Notes under the pieces: generated by a model
What the model was told of the DNA's origin: nothing
The model's database searches: none
What the model saw: the letters and a program-made list of their open reading frames with translations, nothing else
Source of the DNA: Halicephalobus mephisto
Lineage: Eukaryota; Nematoda; Chromadorea; Rhabditida; Panagrolaimidae
Length of the DNA stretch: 64,000 nucleotides
NCBI GenBank assembly: GCA_009193035.1
Contig: SWDT01000044.1
Coordinates: 161,805 to 225,804 of the forward strand
Reading direction: 5' to 3'
Part shown: positions 54,916-64,000 of the stretch, one piece after another
Position numbering within the stretch: the stretch's first letter is position 1
Layout of the letters: each line of letters begins with the position of its first letter
Translations under genes and position numbers: made by a program

Positions 54916-55084
54916 ATCAAGAAAAATTGACCGAATTGCATAAGAATCATACAAGCCCTTCGGGAGGGGAAAAGGGTGCGCCACAGATGCCTATCATATA
55001 CTACTAAAGAATGCAAATACAATACAAAATGCAGATTTTCGTTCTAGTGGGTTCACTAAAAAATGTCTATAGTAAGATCCAAAC

Positions 55085-55965
55085 ACCAATCAGAGCTTCA
55101 GACTTTATTCTCATCCGCGTAGGAGTTCATCAAGGCTCAGCTTTGTCCCCTTCTTTTCATCATGTGTATGGACCCTATAACTAGGGACCTACAGCAACTA
55201 CGCCTATGGATCTTACTCTATGCAGACGACGTCATGTTAGCTGCTAAAACAAGAGAAGTTTTACAACAACTAGTACAAAAGTGGAGAAATGAACTTGAAG
55301 AGTTCGGCATGAACCTGAACATCAACAAGACCGAATGCATGAAATATGGGGAGAAGACAGAACAACTATAACAGTTGACGACAAAGCGCTACCCAAAGTG
55401 GATAATTTTAAATACTTAGGCTCCTGTAGTAGAGCGAATGAAAACATTATCGAGAAGGCACAGCATGTCAATGCGGCTTGGATGAAATATCGTCAGGTAT
55501 AAGGTGTTTTACAGAGTTGTAATCCGACTTGTAGCACCGTATGACACAGAATGCTGGATGGCGACAAAGAACCATGAACAGGCACTCCACACTATGGAGA
55601 TGAAAATGCTTAGTTGGATATTAAGTCTAATAAAGCTCAATAAGATGCGCAACGAAGATACGCACAAAACAATAGGGATAGCATCAATAGCCATCAAACT
55701 TCAGGAATCTAGACTCCGGTGGTATAACCAAATCCTTCGCAAAGACAAAGGCTCCATAGCCAAAACAGCGTTAGAGCTAAACAGTGAAGGGAAGTGCTCC
55801 CTAGGTCATCTAATAACCCGGTGGTTAGACAAAATCAAGACAGATATGAGAATTCCAAAATTCAGAAGACGCTGCAGACCGCACAAAGTGGAGAGCAAAA
55901 ACAAAGCTAGTGGACCCTGCCCAAATGCGGGACAAATTCTAGGAAGAAGAATTACCACCATATAA
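55085..55965 (+). pseudogene. RTE-like non-LTR retrotransposon remnant (reverse transcriptase C-half)
   Basis: GVHQGSALSP appears in one frame at about 55125, then LLYADDVMLAAKTRE (55162-55371) in another, followed by VDDKALPKVDNFKYLGSCS in a third and YDTECWMATKNHEQALHTME with RNEDTHKTIGIASI and ESRLRWYNQILRKD (55504-55965). These are consecutive RT and post-RT blocks of RTE-type elements, split by at least three frameshifts. The 5' endonuclease part is absent. It lies in the right arm only. Confidence 0.8.
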
Positions 55966-56590
55966 CCTGAACTTTAATCTTTATAATTATCGTTTGCGGT
56001 AGATGCTTTAGAAGATGTTACTGACATAGATCAGACATTAAAATCTGGAAGAATTTCGTTAGAGATTACAACAATGCTGATTTAAGTCAACATCCGGAAC
56101 CCGTCTATCCTGGATCTCTTAATAACATGTTCGTCTTCAAGCTTGCGTCGACAACAATAGTAGTCATTTCGAATCTTTTTCAATCATTAGTTTTTTGTTG
56201 ATTTTTTAATTTAATAATAAATTATTCTCAATTAAAGCTCTCCAGCACAACTTCGTTCACTTTTTCTTCAACAAATTCGTGGATCCTCGACTTTTCTTTG
56301 AACCCATGACTAGAATTTAGATGACCTTTTTTAAATCGTGCAATTCTTTTCTAAGATTATTCAAAACTTTCTAAAAGCTGTGATTAGTTTTTCCAACATA
56401 TTCAGAACTTCACTTCTTCTGAATTTCAAAGGCTCTGTTGATCTTTGATGATTTCTCCAAGTTTTCCAAGGTTGTTGAAAAGTTTCTAAAGGCTTTAATA
56501 GCTCACTAAGAATTTCGAGGATTCTCCGACAATGTTATCAATAATTTCAGTAAGGAGTTTATTGATGAATTCACTGAACTGTATCCTAAG
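55966..56590. other. Spacer in the right arm
   Basis: Sequence after about 56400 begins to match the left arm (48200-48400) in inverse orientation, with TCAATAATTTCAGTAAGGAG / AACTCCTTGCTGAAATTATT as an anchor. No gene is seen. Confidence 0.5.
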
Positions 56591-56973
56591 ATGATGATGA
56601 AGTGTAAATTAATTTCTCAGAAAAAATCATTTGATCATTTAAAAACAGATAAAAATCAATAAAAAATAAGTTAACCTTATCGATCTCAGTTAGATTCGGA
56701 ATCCGAAAAATTAAAATCTTCAAAAAACTTCCGAAACTACTTTTTGATAGGAGACTGAACTGTATCTGAAACTTTGCTGCTTTTTTCAATTGAAGCTTTC
56801 TGAAGACAGAATCTAGTGGAAAATTCTGGAACTATTTAAAAAGCTAAATTCTGAAAATTTGTGACAAAACTGTTTTTAATAAAATTTATTTACACTTTTT
56901 ATAATACTATGGTTTTTAAATTTCCATAAATCTCTATATATTAATATACCAGCATACGGTACAGTCAATTAAC

Positions 56974-58095
56974 TCAGAAACTCGTGTCCTTTGCGGGATA
57001 GAGAGTGATGGATTTCAAGCTACCCGGATTTTCCTCCCTTTGCCACGTGTACCCAATTTGAGGATTTATATGGAATCCTTGGGAAATCAGGACTTCCAGG
57101 TTGGCCAGAGAAATACCATTAAATAACTAAAAAAATCAACTCTTTGTAAAATTAAAAAACAAAAATTTACGTGAGAATGAACGAAAATATCCACTTCCAA
57201 AACTGGAATCGAGGACTGTTGGATTAATGCTTTTGTGTTTACAAGCAGCGGTAGGAGGACGTTATTTCCTACCAGATATTCCTTGCTCATGACGGTGAAC
57301 TTCAATTTTTGTAGATTTGAAAAGTTTTCGTGGAAAAAATTTAAGAAAGTAGCCGTTATTGGAGATACGACTTTCGTAATCGACAACTTCTCAATGGATT
57401 CCAAGTAAGGATTTGCCCCTTCGTATTCGTGAAATAATTCCAAATTCACTTCTCTCATGTAAAAGTTGATTTTTCCCAGCTGTAATCTAAATTAAGAAAA
57501 AAAAGTAAATTAGAGCATTTACCGCAACAGCCCCACTGCCAAAGGTACAAGTGTTAAGTCTGTAGCCTTCGATGTACTGCTTGATGTACGGTGTGACGAC
57601 ATCGAGGTCTACTGTAACGCCCTGGTCGATGAGGGCCTTCAGAGTCCTTCTAAGAACCGGACCGAACATTTTGTCCCTGCAGTAAACTTTCAAATAGTTC
57701 CTATTAGTCCCCAACATGATGTCGAAAAACCGCTCCATATATGGGTGATAAAATTCGCAGTGAACAACTTTGATCCTTTGAGCAGCGTTAATCAGCAGTG
57801 TGGGGAATTTCCCGTCTTCGAATTCTTTATCCAGAAAGTTCCTGATGAACAAGAAACGAGAATATTTGGACTGAACAACAAACTCTACAGAATACCCACA
57901 CAAAGTGACCGCTTCGACCCAATGAATAGCGTTCATGAGTCCGAACACCAGGGGTTCCTTCCCTATCAGGATGAACTTCCCTATTACCGAAACCGGCAAA
58001 GCCCTGGAGTTGAAATACTGATTCTTCTGCTGCATCTGAGCATACTCCTCAAACACTTCTGTCCATATTTCGGAGATCAGTGTTCGAGAAGTCAT
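56974..58095 (-). CDS. Unknown protein of nematode F-box-associated-like style, three exons
   Basis: Exon 1 starts at 58095 (ATG after TTCCAGGA) and ends at a GCG/GTAAAT donor near 57523. Exon 2 starts after GATTACAG near 57483 and ends at CAC/GTAAAT near 57171. Exon 3 follows TTTTTTAG near 57128 and ends at the TGA at 56974. Phases agree. The protein (about 350 residues) has no signal peptide or membrane helix. It is rich in aromatic and basic residues, with motifs such as FPTLLINAAQRIKVVHCEFY and SIEKLSITKVV that resemble leucine-rich-repeat-like ladders seen in large nematode-specific families; this resemblance is an impression, not a domain match. It exists only in the right arm. Confidence 0.6.
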
Positions 58096-58119
58096 TCCTG
58101 GAAAAAAATTTAACAAATC

Positions 58120-59160
58120 AGTCCTAATTACCTAGGATGAAAATACCAATTGTAGAAAATTAACGGACTATAACTCGTTTACAAAATATCAACAGATATC
58201 AAGGGGTAACTAAAAATCACTTTTAGGCTATCATCGAAAATAAATTCCAAAAAAGTAAAAATAGAAAATTTTCCATATAAAAATTAGTAAAATTTATTTA
58301 TTTTTAGTAATGTACTGCTATTTAGGACGGTTTTGGATCAGAAAGGTATAAAAATAAATATTATAAAGAAATTAATTAAAGGGGAAATTGTAGGAATGAC
58401 ACGAACAGAAATTTTTGAGTGACAGGCGTTAGCTGGTCTTTGGCATTGGAAACCATAAAAATAACAGCGCGGGTTGTTTAATTTTGAATACAGTTTTCTT
58501 CATACAAATTCCTAATTTAAATCCTATTAATATTTTCCAGAAATGTAAACTTTAAGAATTTATATTTTTATAATGAGGGAATTTACAGTTTTCACAAAGA
58601 AAGCAGATTTCGAAATTTTAAATTAATTCGAAAATCGAATTAGTTCGGTTCGAATTTTTAAATTAATTCGAATCCTCGATTTTTGAATTCGAATTAGTTC
58701 AGTTCGAAAATTGAAAAATTCGAACTAATTCGATTTTATGAAATATGCATTTTATTGCACATGCAGTTTGAAAATAAATTTTCTGCAACGAAAAATTGCA
58801 AGCTAAATCAATGAAGTTCAATAAAATGTTTATTACGCTTAGATTAAATCTACTACATTTTTGTTACTAAAACCATCAATTTCGAAAATTGAAAAGTTCA
58901 AACTTGAATCAAATTAGTTCGATTCGAAAATTGAAAAATTCGAAAAACTGACAACTCTGGTGGATTTTCTCAAAATGGCTTTTTGAGATGAGTTATGTCA
59001 TTTTGCATCATTCGAAATGTAGATTCCAAATATGTACTCTATGTCGCTTCAGAAGACCACTCAACAGAAATAATTCGGAAAATCACTAAACTTAAAATTG
59101 CGTTTTTGTCTTTTAAGTTTTGAAACTGTTTCATAAATTCGCAGATGGATGACTAAAAAA
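58120..59160. other. AT-rich spacer
   Basis: 58620-58940 has repeated AATTCGAAAATTGAAAAATT-type sequence that also occurs near 29.0 and 37.2 kb. Homology to the left arm resumes near 59150. No gene is seen. Confidence 0.5.
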
Positions 59161-59398
59161 TTCACTAATAGAGATTAAAAATTATAGTTCCACAATAAGA
59201 CTTCGAATATTATGAAGGGATTAGGTATACGTGCAGAATCTTCTTTTTGAGTAAAATAAAGTCATTTTATATAAAAATTACATTTTAAAAAAATTCCTGA
59301 GAACTTTGATTTTTACTCTTCGGAGATGATAGGAAGACCTTGAAAGTAATCCGGAAGAATATAATATATCCAGAAAATTGTGAGATTCAGTTTTGAAA

Positions 59399-62300
59399 AT
59401 GAATACGGTACTTTTCTCGTATTTATTTTTGGCTTGTTTCCTGAGTCATATCGAATCCGTGAATATCATCAACGTGGGAATCCTGGTTCCCAGTGATGCA
59501 GATAACTTTCTTCATCGAAATGGTGGGATGTACAGTTCCCTCGGGGCGATTCCGCTAGCCATAGACCGGATCGTGGAGGAAGAGTACTGAACAATTTCAA
59601 CTTTAGGTATGTTTTATTTTATTTATTAATCAACAAAGTGTTAGATCTCATGAGCCAGTATGGTTGTTTGAGAGATATAAGTTTCTTCTTTATTAAAATA
59701 ATAAGATTAAACACAAAAACAAACATCTACTAGTCAACACTTGGTCTATCGTGTAGACAACATGCCCACTGTCTAGCACGTAAAATGTTTCTCTTCAAGA
59801 CCGTTCCCCTTGGCTTAGACTTATACAATAACTAGTTAACATATCAATATAAAGTATATGAGTTTATTGTTTTAGTTTCAAAATATTCAACGACGAATGT
59901 GACGAGGCTCTTGCTGCAGGATATGCGGCCAAGTTGTTCGAACAAAACATGGACGTTATCTTCGGCCCTATTTGTAACGCTGGTTGGACTGCGTTTTGAT
60001 TTTTTTGATTTAATTTTCATTTTAGCTGCGATGATTGTGGGATCTCTCGGAAATTTCTACAACAAACCTGTCATGACTTGGGGTTCGGTCAATGCCTACC
60101 AGCTGACTGATTTCGATACTTATCCAACAGTGTCGACTGTCGTAGGAACTTCCAGACTTCTTGGAAAAGCCGTTGCAGAGGTCATGAAACAATACAACTG
60201 GACACAATTTGCGTTGTTGTACGGGACTAACGACCCCAGACAACGCTGTATTTACATCAGAAGGGACATTGAGAATATCATCAATGAGGAACCTGATATC
60301 TTCATCAGCTATCAAAGAGCTATAGACACTACTACTCTCTCAAATTTGAAAAGCGTCTTGATTTCAGTATCCAAAAAAGCCCAGAAGTAGGTATATTTCT
60401 CCTTTTTCTGAAATAAACAAGTAATTACAGTATTTGTGACCTGCTTAGAATACGATTTTGACAAAAGGAACTTCCTCCTTGCTCTCAACGACCTCCAAAT
60501 GAACACAGACGAATACGTGAATATCTTCGTCGAATTAAGAGGCTTGGGGTTCGGAACGAGGTTTGCTGAAGGAGTTGAATACGGTAACTATTTATCATTA
60601 GGTACAAAGCTCTTTATATTTATGAATTTTTTGTTGCCATCTTTGAAGAAGAGTATAATATTATATGGGTTCTAAAATTTCTCGGAAATTACCAGGTGCT
60701 TTTTTAATTTTCTAAGAAGATATAAAAAGAAACTAAAAGCGAATTTTTAGGGTTTTGCGACTGTGGCTGAAAATAGTAACAGAATTTTTAAAAATAGGAC
60801 AATAGAAATCTCTTTGTCTTCATAGTAATGAATTTTATATAATATATGTACAATTTTAGACGCTGCTTCCGGAACTGTTCCAATATGGATTCTTGGGCCT
60901 AATTATGAACCTGATGGAAGGAACAATGACGCCAAAAATGGGGCAAGAAATTCTTTTTTTATTGATTTCTCGTCGACGGAGGAAATTGATTCGAAGGCTT
61001 TTGCTCAAGGTGTGATGACCAGGGCTCAGTCGTGGCCGTTCTACTGTGATAACTGTTCGGATACTTATTACAAAGCCTCTACCTACGCCCCTTACTTATA
61101 CGATTCCTTTTACCTGTATGCTCTAGCTCTAAACAAAACTCTGACTTCGGAAAATGATACTGCAGCACTTTCTAGAGGATCAGATATTAATCGCAATACT
61201 GCTGGGAGATTTCAAGGAATGACTGGCACTGTCGACATCGGGATAAATGGAAGTAGAGATTCAACTTTCTTCTTCACTGGATTGCGAGCTAATTTCAAAA
61301 GCCAAGTCTTTATGATGATTTCCTTTGCTGATGATATCTCGACAACTTATCTGAATTACTCAAATGCGGCGACTACAGTATGGGAGATGAGAGGAGGAAA
61401 GGTACCTTTGGACGTTCCTCTCTGTGGATTCGAGGGAGATTCCTGCCCCGTCGATTTCTGGAACGCTTATGCCGTGTATGTCGTCGTCGGAAGCATTTTG
61501 ATCGTGTTGCTGATTGGCATAGTTATTGGATACATCCTCTAGTAAGTTTATCTCATATATTTCTTTATTACACTTTTCATAATGTAGTAGATATTTGTGA
61601 AGAAATTTCGTTTTTATTTATTTTAAATTATTTACTTCTTCCCTAATTTCAGCTACCGAAGAGAACAAATCAAGAGGCTAAATGAGCTCTGGAAAATCGC
61701 ATTCATCGAACTGGACAAACCCCAGAAAAGCAGAAGCGGATTCCACAGTGAACGATCACTTCAATCGAAGCACTCAAATTCTACAAAGATGACTTTGGAA
61801 AGCATGTCAGATACCAAGAATTATAGTTACTTCTATTTTCGACATGAGCCGGTGGCAGCTAGAAAATTCCAAACAAAGCTGGTTTTACAAGAGAGCGATT
61901 ATGAAGAATTAAGAAAGGTTTCTTTCCTGAAAATGTCCTCCAGGATATTAATTTAAGGGATTTAGATGACTCAGTTGGATTCCGATAACTGCAACCGTTT
62001 CATCGGATTATGTCTCGATGGTCCACAGGTCTTCGCCGTCTGGAAGTACTGTAGTCGAGGGTCGCTGAAAGACGTCATCGTCAAAGGTTCTTACAACATG
62101 GACGCCTTCTTCGTTCTGTCCATCATGAGGGACATCTCCGACGGCCTGAATTACATCCACTCCCAGAACTTCCTCGGATTCCACGGCCGCCTCACCTCGA
62201 GGAACTGCGTGGTGGACGACAGATGGGTGGTCAAGTTGAGTGACTTCGGATGCAATAGATTCTACGTCAACGAGAAGAGAAGAAGATCTGGTATGAAATA

Positions 62301-63690
62301 TCCTCTTAACAAAATTATATACATTCATTTAGATTACCTGTGGATGGCTCCGGAGCTGATGAGAGCGGCTTTCTCCACAGGGACAAAAGCTGGGGATGTG
62401 TATAGTCTGGCGATCATCTCTAGCGAAGTTCTGACGAGAAAACCTCCGTTCGACTATGAGAACCGAGCGGCTGGTGTAGATGGTATTTTCAGTGACTAGT
62501 CCAACAGATTTGATTCCCATACCTTTCAGAGTTACTCTACTTGATCAAGAAAGGAGGGGTATCTCCGATCAGACCGAACCTGAACGACGTGGATATCCCT
62601 GACCTGAATACAGCCGTCCTCCATCTGATTCGGGACTGCTGGCAGGAGAAGCCTGAGAACCGACCGACCATCAACCAAGTCAAGACCCTCATGAAGTCGA
62701 TGAGCGGGAAGAACCAGAATCTGATGGACCACATCTTCAACATGGTGGAGCAGTACGCGGACAACCTGGCTGAGGAGATCGCCGAGAGAACCAAGGAACT
62801 CGTGGAGGAGAAGAAGAGAAGCGACGTCCTGCTCTACCGAATGCTCCCGAAGTCTGTTTCATTACTTAGTAAACTTAGTGATGGTCATTTTAGACAAGTG
62901 GCTGACAGCCTGAAGGTGGGCAGGTCCGTGGAGCCCGAGAACTTCGAGAGTGTGACTGTGTTCTTCTCCGACGTCGTCCAGTTCACGACCCTCGCCAGCA
63001 AATGCAGTCCTCTCCAAGTCGTCGGTCTTCTCAACGACCTGTACTCTCTGTTCGACGGCTGCATCGAGTCCTACGATGTGTACAAGGTGGAGACCATCGG
63101 GGACGGCTACATGTGCGTCTCCGGTCTGCCCCACAGAAACGGAAGCGAGCACGCCAAGGAGATTGTGAACTTGTCTCTGGTCCTGGTGGAGGCTATCAAG
63201 TCCTTCAGAATCCCCCACTTGCCCTCTGAAAGAGTCAACATCAGAATCGGGGCCCACACAGGCCCGTGTACCGCCGGGGTTGTCGGGCTGACGATGCCGA
63301 GATACTGTCTCTTCGGGGACACAGTCAACACGGCCAGCCGATGGAGAGCAACGGCAAACGTATGTCTTTCGTGTCCGTTCCGTAACCTGGGACATCCCCT
63401 TTACAGCCGGGAAGATCCAGATTCGCCAGAAATGAACAACTTTCTGCACTTGCTGGGAGGCTTCATCACCGAGGCGAGAGGCGAAGTGATCATCAAGGGC
63501 AAGGGTGTGATGGAGACCTTCTGGCTTGTCTCCAGAATCGATTGACGCCTTCCTACTGAGAGAAGCGACTATCGGGAAGCAAATCCGGACCCATTTTCTT
63601 CGACAGAACCGACAAGAACCAAATGCACAACACGAATCCGATGTACAAGGACTTCATTGACAAAACAATCGTGGAAGAACTCTGATTTTC
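59399..63690 (+). pseudogene. Receptor guanylyl cyclase, right copy, frame-broken
   Basis: Same domain order as the left copy. The kinase-like domain is intact here, including [20 protein letters not shown] and GVSPIRPNLNDVDIPDL, as is the juxtamembrane exon (HEPVAARKF). Lesions against the left copy: one base missing near 59584 in exon 1 (GAGTACTGA gives a stop), one missing near 63342 (NTASRW instead of NTASRMES), one missing near 63422, an extra T near 63541 giving TGA, and further single-base losses after it. The cyclase core FSDVVQFT, ETIGDGYM and RYCLFGDTVN is retained. The lesions are complementary to those of the left copy. Confidence 0.85.
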
Positions 63691-64000
63691 TCAACTTCCT
63701 GCACCAGTAATTTCCTTCCAGCACCCGATTCCGTATGAACCCTCACTATCTTGTTTTATCAAAGTTGAGCCTAGAGTGAGAGTGGAAACCTGGAGTTTTC
63801 CCCGCTAAAACACAACTTACAAGTCATTTGTTGATTCGAAAAACTGAAACGAGTTGCAAGTGTAAGTTCAGGTAAGACAGTTTTTCGGAACAAAGGAAAT
63901 CATTGAATCGCCTCGGCACGAAAAGTCCAAGTTTTGACCCACTCTGACTCTCAACTCTGACTTTCAACTTCGATAAAACAGAATACTGATTATTGAAAAA

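Larger units (their letters stand above)
56400..64000 (-). repeat. Right arm of a large inverted duplication (runs off the window)
   Basis: 56400-56830 matches 48000-48400 inverted, and 59150-64000 matches 42887-47770 inverted. The stretch 56830-59100, which includes a separate gene, has no counterpart on the left. The end AATACTGATTATTGAAAAA at 64000 pairs with 42887, so the repeat may continue outside the window. Confidence 0.85.

Noticed and set aside
1..64000. CRISPR array
   Set aside because: Tandem repeats are present, but none has regular repeats separated by unique spacers of similar length, and the genome is clearly eukaryotic.

Overview
The window looks like an AT-rich invertebrate chromosome, most probably from a nematode. 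The evidence is short introns (about 43-60 nt) with TTTCAG/TTTTAG acceptors, acceptor-like TTTTCAG directly upstream of several start codons (17108, 21719), many animal-specific families (syntrophin, inositol hexakisphosphate kinase, receptor guanylyl cyclases, small C-type lectins, EGF/transmembrane proteins), and GC-richer exons in very AT-rich, satellite-like introns and spacers. The species cannot be named from sequence alone. All gene models were spliced by hand by checking donor, acceptor and phase; none has transcript support.

Layout. 1-4.9 kb is tandem repeats and a small inverted-repeat element. 5.0 kb holds a tiny two-exon metallothionein. 5.5-7.3 kb is gene-poor with a dead LINE fragment. 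7.7-12.7 kb has a minus-strand receptor-type kinase with an unusual active site, head-to-head with two plus-strand single-pass membrane protein genes. 13.4-19.0 kb is a secreted TolB/PD40 beta-propeller gene whose 3-kb first intron contains two complete opposite-strand genes: the TP53RK/Bud32 kinase and a coiled-coil protein with 15-residue TPRR/SP repeats. 19.2-21.3 kb is an inositol hexakisphosphate kinase. 21.7-27.8 kb is a syntrophin whose intron 2 carries a complete, apparently intact piggyBac transposon with TTAA target duplication and about 460-bp terminal inverted repeats. 28.5-30.9 kb is an epoxide-hydrolase-like protein that lacks the expected nucleophile and histidine. 32.0-34.1 kb is an unknown gene with two alternative first exons.

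34.2-42.8 kb is repeat-rich with one partial gene tail at 41 kb, a 245-bp pogo/mariner-type MITE and a foldback element.

42.9-64.0 kb is a large imperfect inverted duplication. Each arm carries a receptor guanylyl cyclase gene, and each copy has different small frame-breaking lesions. Towards the centre lie remnants of mariner-like, hAT and RTE-type elements. At the centre is a Polinton/Maverick-like island: fragments of an adenain-type cysteine protease, a virion-protein-like gene, and two C-type lectin genes plus a third lectin stub. The right arm also contains a three-exon gene of unknown function (57-58 kb).

How the genes might work together: most are independent housekeeping or membrane-signalling genes. 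The two membrane protein genes at 9.2-12.7 kb are only 132 bp apart on the same strand and could be an operon. The lectin and protease pieces are consistently convergent neighbours in both arms, which suggests they moved or were duplicated together.
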